Origin: Arthrobacter sp. EM1
GTDB lineage: Bacteria; Actinomycetota; Actinomycetes; Actinomycetales; Micrococcaceae
DNA: 64,000 nucleotides
Direction: 5' to 3'
Assembly: GCF_029964055.1 (NCBI RefSeq)
Contig: NZ_CP124836.1
Location: 1,364,001-1,428,000 of the forward strand
Part shown: positions 25,011 through 34,421 of the stretch, piece after piece
Numbering within the stretch: the stretch's first letter is position 1
Layout: each line of letters starts with the position of its first letter
The notes under the pieces: model-generated
Told to the model about the DNA's origin: nothing
Databases searched by the model: none
What the model saw: only the letters and a program-made list of their open reading frames with translations
Position numbers and translations under genes: made by a program

Positions 25011-25313
25011 ATGGAAATCACCCCCCAGCAGCTCGCGGAGCAGCTCAAGCGCGGCAGCGACGCCCAGATTCTCGATGTCCGCGAATCAGATGAAGTTGCC
25101 GAGGGCATGATCGTCGGCGCACGGCACATCGCCCTAAGCGACCTGTCCGGCCGCTTCAACGAGCTCGACAAGTCCCGCACCGTCATCGCCATCTGCCGCA
25201 GCGGCCGGCGCAGCGCAGCGGCCGCTGACCAGCTCACGGCCGCGGGCTTCACGGCTTACACCGTGCCCGGCGGAATGCTCGATTGGACCGCCGCAGGCCT
25301 CCCCACCGGCTGA
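25011..25313 (+). CDS. Single-domain rhodanese
   Basis: 100 residues from ATG 25011 (MEITPQQLAEQLKRGSDAQI), the start backed by CGAAAGG upstream. Motifs: ILDVRESDEVAEGMIVGARH, active site ICRSGRRSAAAADQL (Cys62), and PGGMLDWTAAGLP. The CRSGRR loop is the classic type. A terminator follows 13 bp after the stop. Confidence 0.9.
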   Translation: MEITPQQLAEQLKRGSDAQILDVRESDEVAEGMIVGARHIALSDLSGRFNELDKSRTVIAICRSGRRSAAAADQLTAAGFTAYTVPGGMLDWTAAGLPTG

Positions 25314-25325
25314 CCCCACCAGACT

Positions 25326-25360
25326 GCCCGGACGGCGCGCCCCCTAAGCGCCGTCCGGGC
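25326..25360 (+). terminator. Rho-independent-like hairpin
   Basis: A perfect 13-bp stem GCCCGGACGGCGC / GCGCCGTCCGGGC separates the second rhodanese from the rhodanese-DUF2892/TauE pair. Confidence 0.65.
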
Positions 25361-25470
25361 TTCCACCTGCCCGGAGCGTGTCCTTGACACGGCAACCCGG
25401 GCGGTGGAGGTCGGTTACCGCAAATGCGGGGCCGCCAGCAGAAATGCTCCAAGATATACCGAAAGAGATT

Positions 25471-26076
25471 ATGACTTCCTTGAAGACCACCCCCGTTGAA
25501 TCAGCCCCGCAGTCCATTGATGCCTCGACCCTGAAGGCCTGGGAAGACAACCACGACGATCTGATGATCATCGACGTGCGCGGCGGTGCGGAATTCGATT
25601 CCCTGCACATCAAGGGCTCCTACCATGTGCCGCTTCCCATGCTCAGTGAGCACACCGAGGAATTCGCGGCCAAAATGGGCACCCGCGTAGTGCTGGTCTG
25701 CCAGTCCGGCAACCGCGCCGAGCAGGCCCGCAAACACCTGGACTCCGTCGGCCTGGCCAGTGCCAGCGTCCTGACCGGGGGAGTCCCGGCCTACGCCGCC
25801 GCCGGCGGCACCGTGGTCCGCGGCCGCGGACCCTGGGCCCTGGAACGCCAGGTCCGGATGACCGCAGGCTCCCTGGTCCTGGCCAGCATCGTCGCAGCGA
25901 AATTCGTCTCACCGAAACTGGGACTGGTCGCCGGGGGCATCGGCGCCGGGCTGACGTTCTCCGCCGCGACCAACAGCTGCGCCATGGGCCAGATGCTCTC
26001 GAAGATGCCGTGGAACCGCTCCGCCAACGAGCCCACCGCGCACCAGGCCCTGCAGAACCTGGACGCGAAGGCATGA
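25471..26076 (+). CDS. Rhodanese fused to DUF2892 membrane domain (YgaP-like)
   Basis: 201 residues from ATG 25471 (MTSLKTTPVESAPQ). Residues 20-120 are rhodanese (MIIDVRGGAEFDSLHIKGSY; active site CQSGNRAEQA, Cys77). Residues 130-180 form two membrane helices of the DUF2892 type (MTAGSLVLASIVAAKFV, GIGAGLTFSAATNSCAMGQM) with a conserved Cys. This resembles E. coli YgaP and would move sulfur at the membrane. It overlaps the TauE gene by 4 bp. Confidence 0.88.
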   Translation: MTSLKTTPVESAPQSIDASTLKAWEDNHDDLMIIDVRGGAEFDSLHIKGSYHVPLPMLSEHTEEFAAKMGTRVVLVCQSGNRAEQARKHLDSVGLASASVLTGGVPAYAAAGGTVVRGRGPWALERQVRMTAGSLVLASIVAAKFVSPKLGLVAGGIGAGLTFSAATNSCAMGQMLSKMPWNRSANEPTAHQALQNLDAKA

Positions 26077-26837
26077 TCCTCACCGCGGCGGCGTTCGGGC
26101 TGATCGTCGGCGCTCTGCTGGGCCTGGTCGGAGGCGGCGGATCCATCCTCGCCGTCCCCGCCCTGGTCTACGGGGTCGGGCTGCCGCTTGCCGCGGCAAT
26201 CCCGACGTCGCTGGTCGTCGTCGGCGCGTCCTCCGCCGTCGCGGTACTGCCCCGGCTCCGGACCGGGGTGAACTGGAGGCTCGCGCTGATCATCGGCGCC
26301 GCAGGAACCGCCACCGCCTACCTCGGCGCGATGGTCAACCGGCTCCTGGACCCGACGATCCTGCTCCTGGCCTTCGCCGCGATCATGGTCTTCGCCGGCA
26401 TCCGGATGCTGCTACCCTCCGCCTCCGCCGGCGGATCCTGCGCCCTGCCCGGAGGCGGGGTGAACTGGCGCAGCTGCCTCCCCAAGGCGATCGCGACCGG
26501 CGCCGTCGTCGGGTTCCTCACCGGCCTGCTCGGCGTCGGCGGCGGCTTCCTCATCGTCCCGGCGCTGACCCTGGTCCTCGGGCTCCCGATGGCCGTGACC
26601 GTAGGGACCTCCCTGGTGATCATCGTCATCAACTCCGCCGCCGGCTTCGCCGCCCACCTGGGCGACCTGCAAATCGACTGGGCCGTCACGGCAGCCTTCG
26701 CCATCACGGCAATGATCGCCTCGCTCGCAGCCGGCCGGATCGGCACCAGCATCCCGGACAAAGCACTCAAACGCGGCTTCGGCATCCTCGTGCTGGTTAT
26801 CGCCGCCTACGTCGCGGTGCAGGCCCTCATCTCCTAG
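26073..26837 (+). CDS. TauE/SafE family sulfite/organosulfonate exporter
   Basis: 254 residues from ATG 26073, overlapping the upstream stop. It has eight hydrophobic segments and the two internal repeat motifs GALLGLVGGGGSILAVPALV and TGLLGVGGGFLIVPALTLVL, diagnostic for TauE/SafE. It is translationally coupled to the rhodanese-DUF2892 gene. It probably exports sulfite or thiosulfate formed from persulfide. Confidence 0.92.
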   Translation: MILTAAAFGLIVGALLGLVGGGGSILAVPALVYGVGLPLAAAIPTSLVVVGASSAVAVLPRLRTGVNWRLALIIGAAGTATAYLGAMVNRLLDPTILLLAFAAIMVFAGIRMLLPSASAGGSCALPGGGVNWRSCLPKAIATGAVVGFLTGLLGVGGGFLIVPALTLVLGLPMAVTVGTSLVIIVINSAAGFAAHLGDLQIDWAVTAAFAITAMIASLAAGRIGTSIPDKALKRGFGILVLVIAAYVAVQALIS

Positions 26838-26851
26838 CAGAGCCTGCAAGG

Positions 26852-26897
26852 GAACAGGGAAGCGCCGGAGGATATATCCTCCGGCGCTTCCCTGTTC
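26852..26897. terminator. Bidirectional hairpin terminator
   Basis: A 22-bp perfect stem GAACAGGGAAGCGCCGGAGG-AT / AT-CCTCCGGCGCTTCCCTGTTC between the TauE gene and the convergent tiny Cys-rich gene. Confidence 0.8.
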
Positions 26898-26932
26898 TTC
26901 GTCGCCCGGGCCCGGGTGCCGGACGGGTAGGC

Positions 26933-27100
26933 CTACCGTCCGAACAGCTTCGCGAAGAAGCCCTTGCCGGTCGACTTCTCCTGCTCGTGCCCGCGGCAAC
27001 GCTGGGAGGCCGGAACCCCGCGCATCACCTGATCAACGTGCTGGCCGCAGCCCGCCCACGTCGTCTTCTGGCACTTCTTGCATGTCACGGCACGGCACAT
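26933..27100 (-). CDS. Small Cys-rich protein (zinc-ribbon-like), 55 residues
   Basis: ATG 27098-27100 follows AAAGGGAGCTACC, a good ribosome-binding site. The product begins MCRAVTCKKCQKTTWAGCGQ, then HVDQVMRGVPASQRCRGHEQ, and ends GKGFFAKLFGR. It shares the core TTWAGCG-HVD-VM--VP---RC with the 38-residue protein at 22823 and adds a basic C-terminal tail. Operator O6 is about 40 bp upstream. Cys spacing suggests a zinc or persulfide site. The family function is unknown. Confidence 0.75.
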   Translation of the reverse strand: MCRAVTCKKCQKTTWAGCGQHVDQVMRGVPASQRCRGHEQEKSTGKGFFAKLFGR

Positions 27101-27138
27101 CTGGTAGCTCCCTTTAGTGGCTGTATGGTCCCATCAGG

Positions 27139-27154
27139 ATACCCCGTGGGGTAT
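27139..27154. promoter_or_regulatory. CstR-type operator O6
   Basis: ATACCCCGTGGGGTAT, a perfect 7-bp inverted repeat with a 2-base centre, upstream of the 55-residue Cys-rich gene. Confidence 0.75.
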
Positions 27155-27255
27155 TTTAGGAGGGAAAACCATCCCCCTGAAGCTGGAGGGGCAGTCCGGC
27201 GTGCCGGGGTGGGGGAGTCTTCGAAAGAGTAGCGTGTCGTGCCAAGGGGGAAGTC

Positions 27256-27651
27256 GTGGAAGAAATACTGATTGCAGGCGGGAAAGGCCGGCTCGGTGTC
27301 AGCGGGCCAGGGTTTCTTGACCTGTTCTGGATGCCCGGTTCACAGGTCGACTTTGACGACGCCATGAAATCCATCGAGAAGATGCAGGCCCTGAGCGCCG
27401 GCCGGGCGTTGCCTCTCCTGGTCGAAATCTCTGATGTGACCATGAGTGCCGCGGCGAGGGGCGCCTTTGAACGTGCCAAGGCCGTGTCTGCTGTGGCTAT
27501 GGTGGGATCCACCGTCGTCGACACGGTTGTGGCCGCCGCCCTGGGACGGCACGGCTTCTGTCCTCACGCGTACTTCACCTCGCGCGCGGAGGCAACTGAA
27601 TGGCTGGACAGTCTCGCCTCGTCACAGGGCAGTGGCCTGCGCCAGGCATAG
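27256..27651 (+). CDS. DUF7793/STAS-like protein
   Basis: 131 residues starting at GTG 27256, with AAGGGGGAAGTC upstream. A segment of about 100 residues (ILIAGGKGRLGVSGPGFLDL, ALPLLVEISDVTMSAAARGA, FCPHAYFTSRAEATEWLDSL) resembles STAS/SpoIIAA-like domains that Arthrobacter relatives carry as DUF7793. A regulatory or membrane-associated role is inferred. Stand-alone gene. Confidence 0.6.
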   Translation: MEEILIAGGKGRLGVSGPGFLDLFWMPGSQVDFDDAMKSIEKMQALSAGRALPLLVEISDVTMSAAARGAFERAKAVSAVAMVGSTVVDTVVAAALGRHGFCPHAYFTSRAEATEWLDSLASSQGSGLRQA

Positions 27652-27808
27652 CGTCTCCGCTCTCTGATGTGTCAGGGGTGCGAGGCGTCATCACGACGTC
27701 CGCCTCCGGCAGGAGGGTCCTCTTGATTCCCCTGCGTATCGGGAGGATTGTTGGCCCTGCGGAACGACGCAGTGCCGCGAAGACGCGGTTTCCATAGCGG
27801 GAGGCACG

Positions 27809-28255
27809 ATGGCGGCAGGAATGGTTTTTCGGATTGTTGTCGGGGTCGACGGGTCGGACTCTTCTCTGGCAGCTCTTGACTGGGCCCTTGAAGAGGCGCG
27901 GCTGCGCTCAGGGGAGGTTTACGTTGTCACCGCCTGGCACTACCCCGTCATTGGTGACGCCGCCGGCAGGGCTGAGGACCATGAAGCATTCGGAGACAAT
28001 GCCCGAAGTGTGCACGCTGATGCGCTGCGAAGGGCATCCGAAACCGGCGTTGAAGTCACGGGCGCAGTGACAGAGGGCCATCCCGCAGAGGTGCTCCTGA
28101 AGGCTGCAACCGGGGCAGATCTGCTGGTGGTCGGATCGCGCGGCCATGGCGGCTTCGCCGGAATGCTCCTGGGATCGGTATCCAGCCATGCCGTGCACCA
28201 CGCCCATTGCCCGGTGCTGGTCGTCCGCAGCGGCGCGGATACAGACCAAGGCTGA
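27809..28255 (+). CDS. Universal stress protein (UspA family)
   Basis: 148 residues. N-terminal VFRIVVGVDGSDSSLAALDW and the C-terminal nucleotide-binding motif LLVVGSRGHGGFAGMLLGSV then SSHAVHHAHCPVLVVR are both intact, so ATP binding is expected. It lies 6 bp ahead of the P-type ATPase gene, so the two are probably one transcript. Confidence 0.9.
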   Translation: MAAGMVFRIVVGVDGSDSSLAALDWALEEARLRSGEVYVVTAWHYPVIGDAAGRAEDHEAFGDNARSVHADALRRASETGVEVTGAVTEGHPAEVLLKAATGADLLVVGSRGHGGFAGMLLGSVSSHAVHHAHCPVLVVRSGADTDQG

Positions 28256-28261
28256 GCGCAG

Positions 28262-30568
28262 GTGCCCGGGCCTCAGGGGCTCACCTCCGCGCAGGCAACC
28301 GAGCTGCTGGAAACCATCGGCCCCAACGCGGTTCCCCTGAAACATACCGGGCTCCCGGAACGCATCCTCAGGAAACTCTGGGCGCCCGTGCCCTGGATGC
28401 TGGAAGCCACAATTATTCTGGAGTTTGTCCTCGCCAAATGGCTCGACGCGACCATCATCCTGGCGGTCCTGACCCTGAACACCGTGATGGGAATTATCCA
28501 GGAGAGACGGGCCGAGGCGGCAGTGGAGCTGTTACGCACCCGGCTGGAAGTCAATGCCCGAGTGCTGCGTGACGGGACGTGGACGCTGATCCCTGCCTCC
28601 CGGGTGGTTCCCGGCGACGTCATCCACATCCGGGTCGGCGACTTCGTCCCCGCCGACCTCCTCCTGAACGCCGGGACGGTAATGGCGGATCAATCCGCTC
28701 TCACCGGGGAATCGCTGCCTGTTTCCCGGGGACCGGAGACAACCCTTTACTCCGGCGCCACAGTCGTCCGCGGGGAAGCCACCGGCACCGTGAGCGCCAC
28801 CGGTGTCGCCACGTACTTCGGCAAGACCGCCGAACTGGTGGGCAGCTCCGCGCCAACAGCCCATCTCGAACACGTCGTGTTGCGGATCGTCAGGGTGTTC
28901 ATTGCCGTGGACCTGGGGCTCGCGGTGGTCGGCACCACTCACCTGGCCGCAGTAGGGGCCCCGATCGCGGACGTCATCTCCTACGCCGTGATCCTGCTGC
29001 TGGCCTCGGTGCCGGTGGCCATGCCGGCGGCCTTCGCGCTGGCCGGCGCACTGGGGGCAAAGCATCTGGCCACGATGGGGATCCTGACCACCCGGCTGAC
29101 GGCCCTGCAGGACGCTGCATCCATGAGCGTGCTCTGCATCGACAAGACAGGCACCCTGACCGAAAACCGGCTCGCGGTGAATGCCGTCTACCCGATCGGG
29201 GCCACGAACCGGGAAGAGGTCCTGCGGTGGGCCTCGGCGGCCTCCGATGCCTCCACGCAGGACCCCATCGATCTGGCGATTCTCGCCGCTGACGGGGCGG
29301 CACCCCAGGACCGGTCCAGCTTCACACCGTTTGATCCCTCGACCAAGCGGTCCCAGGCCACCGTGGTCAGCGGCGGCAGGAACATTGGTGTCGCCAAGGG
29401 GGCCCCGCATGTCATTGCGGCCATGGCAGGGGAACAGCCCCCGCAGGAGCTGGGCTTACTCGCCTCCGGCGGCGCTCGGGTGCTCGCCGTCGCCATCGAC
29501 GACGGGAACGGAGCGTAGCGTCAGCTAGGACTGGTTGCCCTGGCCGACCGGATCCGGCCCGAAGCCGCTGGACTCCTGACGAGGCCCACGGGTCTGGGCA
29601 TCCGCGTCATCATGGTCACCGGCGACAGCGCCGCGACCGCCGCAGCAGTTGCTGCCCAAGTAGGTCTGGAGGGAAGCGTGGTGCGGGTCGACGGACTCGC
29701 GGCCCTGGCCAGTGACAGCGGTTCGGCCTCCATTGTTGCGGAGGTCCTTCCCCAGGACAAGCACCGGATTGTGCAGATACTTCAGCAGTCGGGACACATC
29801 GTGGGAATGACCGGAGATGGCGTCAATGATGCCCCGGCGCTGCGCCAGGCCGAAGTCGGCATTGCCATGGAAGGGGCCACCGATGTGGCCAAGTCCGCAG
29901 CCGGGGTCGTCCTCGTCCGCGGCGGCCTGACCGACATTGTCGGCCTCATCGAGGAAAGCAGGAGCATCCACCAGCGCTCCCTGACCTATGCCCTCAACGT
30001 CAGCGTCAAGAAACTCGAAGTGCCGCTGCTGCTGACGGTCGGGGTGCTTGCCTTCGGGCAGCTGGTCTTCACACCCCTGCTGATGGCGTTACTGCTGCTG
30101 GCGAACGACATGGTGAGCATGATGATCACCACCGACAACGCGGCATATTCGCAGAAACCCAACACCTGGAAAGTGCGCAGGACCATCGCCGGGGCCCTCG
30201 TCGTCGCCACGCCGATGCTCGGATCTTCCCTGGCCCTGCTCTGGGCTTCCGGGCAGCTCTGGCCCGGAGGGGGCCTGGACCAGCTCCGCACGGTTATTTT
30301 CCGGACGCTGGTCTTCAGCAGCCAGATTACGACCTACGTCGTCCGCACCGCTTTACCACCGTGGAAGCGCCGGCCCTCCCGATTGCTGGTGGCTGCTTCC
30401 GTCCTGGACGCCGCGGCCGCGTCGGCGCTGGCACTGTGGGGGCTGATGATGGCACCGGTTCCCGCTGCCTTATTGCTGCTGATCCTCGCCGCGACCGCCG
30501 CGGGCGGATTCATCGCTGACCTGATGAAGGTACCCGCCTTCCGAAAGCTGAAGCTCCACGCCGGTTGA
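28262..30568 (+). pseudogene. Proton-pump-type P-ATPase interrupted by one in-frame stop
   Basis: A single reading frame encodes about 768 residues of a plasma-membrane H+-ATPase-like (P3A) enzyme but has TAG at 29516-29518. Before the stop: QSALTGESLPVSRG and LCIDKTGTLTENRLAV. After it, in the same frame: RQLGLVALADRIRPEA, GDGVNDAPALRQAEVGIAME and six C-terminal helices. All catalytic motifs survive, so the change is one base (for example TGG to TAG) or a sequencing error. An ATG at 29612 could start the second half, but that piece alone lacks the phosphorylation site. GTG start. Confidence 0.8.
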
Positions 30569-30607
30569 GCATCTGGGGCATTGCCGCGGGCCCAGGGTGC
30601 ACCGGTT

Positions 30608-30629
30608 GTCCAGGCAGGGAAGCCTGGAC
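30608..30629. terminator. Short hairpin between convergent genes
   Basis: GTCCAGGC-AGGGAA-GCCTGGAC: an 8-bp perfect stem between the P-ATPase gene and the convergent MFS gene. Confidence 0.5.
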
Positions 30630-30696
30630 GGGGTGGTAAACGGTGCGCCCCGTCAAGTCCTTGACGGCGATCCTCACCTTGACCTGGCTGTGGTTT

Positions 30697-32004
30697 CTAG
30701 CGTGCGGGTTTGTGGTCCGTGCCGCGCATCCGGACGGCCACGAGGATTCCCGACAGGGCGGTGAGGACACCCACGACGGCGACCGCCGCCGGGATGCCGT
30801 AGGCATCCGCGATGATTCCTGACAGCAGGGCGCCGACGGCGAAGCCGCCGTCACGCCAGAGCCGGTAGATCCCGACCGAGCGTGCCCGCCATTCCGGGTG
30901 CGCGACGTCGCCGATGGCCGCGAGCAGGGTGGGGTAGACCATGGCGGTGCCGGCGCCGAGCAGGACCGCGGCGGCCAGCCAGAATCCGAAACCGGTCCCG
31001 AAGGCGACCATTCCCAGTGCCACTGCCTGGACGAGCATGCCGCCGACAATCAGCCATTTCCGGCCGTATTTGTCCGACAGTGCTCCGGTGACGAGCTGGC
31101 CGGCGCCCCAGACGGCGGGGTACACGGCGGCGAGGATGCCGATCCTTTCGATGCTCAGTCCGGCGGCGGCGAACAGGACGGGGAAAAGGCCCCAGGCGAG
31201 GCCGTCATTGAGGTTGTTGACCATGCCGGCCTGGCTGACCGAGGAGAGGGATTTGTCCCGGAAGCTGGTCAGGGTGAAGATTTCCCGGTTGCTCAGTTCG
31301 GCGTGGGCGCCTGCGTGGGCGGAGGTGTGGTTGGCAGCTTCAAGTTTCGCGTGGCCCCGGGTTTCCTTCACGGAGAGGACCGAGAGGCCGAGTCCGAGTG
31401 CGATGTAGGCGGCGCCGAGCAGGAACGGTCCCGGGCGGAGCCCATAGTTCGCCGCGATGTAGCCGGTTGCGAGGGCGGTGCCGGCGACGCCGAGGTAGCC
31501 GGCGGCCTCGTTCAGGCCCATGGCCAGGCCCCGCCTGGAGGGGCCGACGAGGTCCATTTTCATCATCACGGTGGTGGACCAGGTGAGGCCCTGGCTGATG
31601 CCCAGGACGACGTTGGCCGCGACGATCCAGCCCCAGGACGGTCCGAAGATCAGCAGCAGTGGAACGGGAAGTGCGATGAGCCAGCCGGCCACGAGGACGG
31701 GCTTGCGGCCGTAGCGGTCCGAGAGCGTTCCGGCGAAATAGTTGGTTCCGGCCTTGGCCACGCCGAAGGCGAGGATGTAGGTCAGGGCGCTGGTGTAGAG
31801 GTCGAGGTGGAAGACCTGCCCGGCCAGCAGCGGGAGCACGGTGCGTTCCTGGCCCAGGGTGCCGCCGACGAGCGCATTAACGGCGACGAGGAGCATGAAC
31901 TGGGCCAGGTTCTGCCGCAGGCCCAGCGAGATGGCCGCCCGCGTGCGTCGGGTTCCCCCGCGGGCTCCGCGGTCCTGCGGTGATGGGGCGCTACCGGGCG
32001 TCAT
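30697..32004 (-). CDS. MFS transporter
   Basis: 435 residues from ATG 32002-32004 (MTPGSAPSPQDRGARGG). Twelve helices and two copies of the MFS loop motif: GTLSDRYGRKPVLVAG and GALSDKYGRKWLIVGG. YRLWRDGGFAVGALLSG near the end is typical of drug or metabolite exporters. It lies downstream of the persulfide dioxygenase gene on the same strand, so it may be co-transcribed despite the hairpin between them. The substrate is unknown; a sulfur compound is a guess from context. Confidence 0.88.
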   Translation of the reverse strand: MTPGSAPSPQDRGARGGTRRTRAAISLGLRQNLAQFMLLVAVNALVGGTLGQERTVLPLLAGQVFHLDLYTSALTYILAFGVAKAGTNYFAGTLSDRYGRKPVLVAGWLIALPVPLLLIFGPSWGWIVAANVVLGISQGLTWSTTVMMKMDLVGPSRRGLAMGLNEAAGYLGVAGTALATGYIAANYGLRPGPFLLGAAYIALGLGLSVLSVKETRGHAKLEAANHTSAHAGAHAELSNREIFTLTSFRDKSLSSVSQAGMVNNLNDGLAWGLFPVLFAAAGLSIERIGILAAVYPAVWGAGQLVTGALSDKYGRKWLIVGGMLVQAVALGMVAFGTGFGFWLAAAVLLGAGTAMVYPTLLAAIGDVAHPEWRARSVGIYRLWRDGGFAVGALLSGIIADAYGIPAAVAVVGVLTALSGILVAVRMRGTDHKPAR

Positions 32005-32026
32005 TTGTTTACTCCACCTATTTTGG

Positions 32027-32076
32027 GACATGCGTTGGCGGCGGCCCGGTGTCCCGGACCGCCGCCAACGCATGTC
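32027..32076 (-). terminator. Hairpin between dioxygenase and MFS genes
   Basis: An 18-bp perfect stem GACATGCGTTGGCGGCGG / CCGCCGCCAACGCATGTC with a 14-base loop. It sits 23 bp before the MFS start and may attenuate read-through. Confidence 0.65.
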
Positions 32077-32103
32077 AATCAATCACTTCAGATGGTGCCT
32101 GGA

Positions 32104-33510
32104 TCAGTTGCTGGCGAGGGACCCCAGCGGCTGCCGGGCTTCCCAGGCGGCGTAGCTGCCGTCGAGTTCGACGACGTCGTAGCCGGCCCGGCGCAGCGCG
32201 CTGGCCGCGACGGAGTTCCGGACCCCGCTCTGGCAGTAGCTGACGATCGTGCCTTCGGTGGGGAGCTCGTTCAGGTTCCACATCACCCGTCCGCCGCTGA
32301 GCTGGTGGGAGCCGGGGATGTGTCCGGCTGCGTGCTCGGTGCGGTTGCGGACGTCCAGGACCATCGCGGCGTCGAAGCCGGCGAGCTCCTCGGCGGAGAT
32401 GAGCTTCGGGGTGCTGGCCGGCAGGCCCGCGATGCTGGTGACGTACCCGGCGATCTTGTCGATGCCGACGCGGACCAGGTGGTCCCACATCTCCTGTGCG
32501 GAGGCCTGGTTCGGGGCCAGGAGCACCAGCGGGTTCTTGTCGGTTTCGGGGTTGACCACCCAGGCGCCGAAGCTGGCCGTGGACTTGCCGGCGGGGATGT
32601 TGAGGGAGCCGGCGACGGTCCCTTCGTGGACTTCGGTGTTGGAGCGGGTGTCGACGAAGGTCACGGTGTTCTCGGCGAGGCCGGCCACGACGTCGGCGGT
32701 GGCAAGTTCCTCAAGGGGTGCGCGTTCGCCCATGACGGCCGGGCCTTCACGGTTTTCGCGCTTCATCCGGCCAAAGTACGCGTGGGCGTCGGGCTGGCCG
32801 TCGAGGAGCTCGGCGACGAAGCCTTCCTCGTCGTTGGCCGCCAGGTACGGGCCCCACCAGGCATAGAGCCGCTCGTAGCCGACCGTGGAGGACGGAATCG
32901 CGCCCAGGGCCTTACCGCAGGCACTGCCCGCGCCATGGCCCGGGTGGACCTGAACATGGTCCGGAAGTGTCAGGAACTTATCGCGCAGGCTGGCGAAGAG
33001 CTGCTTGGCGCCGCCGAAGCGCGTGTCCACCCCGCCGGCAGCCTCGTCCAGCAGGTCAGGCCGGCCCAGGTCCCCGGAGAACACAAAGTCGCCGGAGAGC
33101 AGGTAGCCGGGGGCGTCGGCGAACGCGCCGTCGGTGATCAGGAAGGACAGGTGCTCCGGGGTGTGCCCGGGGGTGTGCAGGGCCTTGACCGTGATGTTGC
33201 CCAGGTTGATTACATCGTTGTCGTTGAGGCGCTCGGCCTCAAAGCGGTACTGCCAGTCCGCTCCACCCTCGCCGGAGACATAGGCGGTGGCGCCGGTCGC
33301 GGCGGCCAGTTCACGGGTCCCGGAAAGGAAGTCGGCGTGGATGTGGGTTTCGGTGACGGCCACGATCTTCATCCCGTTCGCTGCGGCGAGCTTGCGGTAG
33401 ACCTCGATGTCGCGGCGGGGGTCAACGACGAGTGCTTCGCCCTTGGCCTGGCAGCCGATGAAATAGCTGGCCTGTGCGAGGTCTTCGTCGTAAATGCGCT
33501 CAATAAGCAT
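32104..33510 (-). CDS. Persulfide dioxygenase-rhodanese fusion (CstB-like)
   Basis: 468 residues. Residues 1-240 are a metallo-beta-lactamase domain of the ETHE1 type: iron site THIHADFLSGTREL, HTPGHTPEHLSF, FSGDLGRPDLL and HPGHGAGSACGK. Next is a degenerate rhodanese domain without catalytic Cys, then an active one (MVLDVRNRTEHAAGHIPGSH, SYCQSGVRNSVAASAL). This MBL-rhodanese-rhodanese order is that of CstB, which oxidises persulfide to thiosulfate or sulfite. Operator O7 lies upstream. Confidence 0.92.
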   Translation of the reverse strand: MLIERIYDEDLAQASYFIGCQAKGEALVVDPRRDIEVYRKLAAANGMKIVAVTETHIHADFLSGTRELAAATGATAYVSGEGGADWQYRFEAERLNDNDVINLGNITVKALHTPGHTPEHLSFLITDGAFADAPGYLLSGDFVFSGDLGRPDLLDEAAGGVDTRFGGAKQLFASLRDKFLTLPDHVQVHPGHGAGSACGKALGAIPSSTVGYERLYAWWGPYLAANDEEGFVAELLDGQPDAHAYFGRMKRENREGPAVMGERAPLEELATADVVAGLAENTVTFVDTRSNTEVHEGTVAGSLNIPAGKSTASFGAWVVNPETDKNPLVLLAPNQASAQEMWDHLVRVGIDKIAGYVTSIAGLPASTPKLISAEELAGFDAAMVLDVRNRTEHAAGHIPGSHQLSGGRVMWNLNELPTEGTIVSYCQSGVRNSVAASALRRAGYDVVELDGSYAAWEARQPLGSLASN

Positions 33511-33580
33511 GGGGCTCTCCTTCGTTGGGCGGTGGGGGAGTTTCCGTCAGGGATTCTCCGTTCCTCTAACTACAACGGTA

Positions 33581-33596
33581 ATACCCCAGGGGGTAT
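33581..33596. promoter_or_regulatory. CstR-type operator O7 (persulfide dioxygenase)
   Basis: ATACCCCAGGGGGTAT: perfect 7-bp arms with a 2-base centre, 70 bp upstream of the dioxygenase ATG. Confidence 0.8.
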
Positions 33597-33646
33597 CTTG
33601 CAAATGGTCCGGTCGCGGCGGGATCCCGGAGACCGCTGCTAGCCGT

Positions 33647-33664
33647 TATACCCTCCGGGGTATA
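33647..33664. promoter_or_regulatory. CstR-type operator O8 (second cstR)
   Basis: TATACCCTCCGGGGTATA: a 7-bp inverted repeat with a 4-base centre, about 37 bp upstream of the second repressor gene. Suggests autoregulation. Confidence 0.75.
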
Positions 33665-33671
33665 GAATTAG

Positions 33672-33959
<288 letters not shown>

Positions 33960-34042
33960 GGCACGCCGTCACCACCACGCATGTCCAGCTCACCCCGGCG
34001 GCGTCCAGCACGGTAGTTGTACCCGAGAAACGGAGAAGGACC

Positions 34043-34267
34043 ATGGAATTTGTAGCCTTTATGCGCGGCACGTCCGGCAGGACTTTGCGGATAGCAGCCG
34101 GTCTGGTGCTGGCTGCGGTAGGAATTTTCGCCGCCGGCGGCCTGTGGGGCATTGTGCTGGCTGTCCTCGGCGCAGTCATGACCGCGGCTGGAGTGTTCAA
34201 CTTTTGCCTGCTGGCACCGCTGTTCCACGCCGATCTGTGGGGCAGGCCGAAGCGCGCCAGCCACTAG
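34043..34267 (+). CDS. DUF2892 small membrane protein
   Basis: 74 residues from ATG 34043, with GGAGAAGGACC just upstream. Two membrane helices (TLRIAAGLVLAAVGIFAAGG and LWGIVLAVLGAVMTAAGVFN) and the conserved CLLAPLF motif with one Cys. This matches the membrane half of YgaP-like proteins. Located between the second cstR and SQR genes. Confidence 0.85.
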   Translation: MEFVAFMRGTSGRTLRIAAGLVLAAVGIFAAGGLWGIVLAVLGAVMTAAGVFNFCLLAPLFHADLWGRPKRASH

Positions 34268-34365
34268 CGCCGCTGGAAGCAGACGCCGGCGCACGAAGGA
34301 AGCGGGAGACCGTTTTTGCGCTCCCGGGCGAACGCGTCGAAGCCCGCGGTGAAGGCCCGGGCCAT
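34264..34365 (-). CDS. Possible small protein, weak
   Basis: A minus-strand frame reads MARAFTAGFDAFARERKNGL and ends SCAGVCFQRR, convergent with the DUF2892 gene. The open frame extends upstream through operator O9, which argues against the longer version. No ribosome-binding site is evident, so it may not be real. Confidence 0.2.
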   Translation of the reverse strand: MARAFTAGFDAFARERKNGLPLPSCAGVCFQRR

Positions 34366-34421
34366 CAGATCGGCAGGGCTCGCGACGTCCGATCTGGTGC
34401 CGGAATCGGCGGCGGGCTCGC

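Noticed and set aside
30898..31983. 361-residue open frame antisense to the MFS gene
   Set aside because: Gly/Glu/Asp-rich shadow of a helix-rich gene in high-GC DNA, with no domain.
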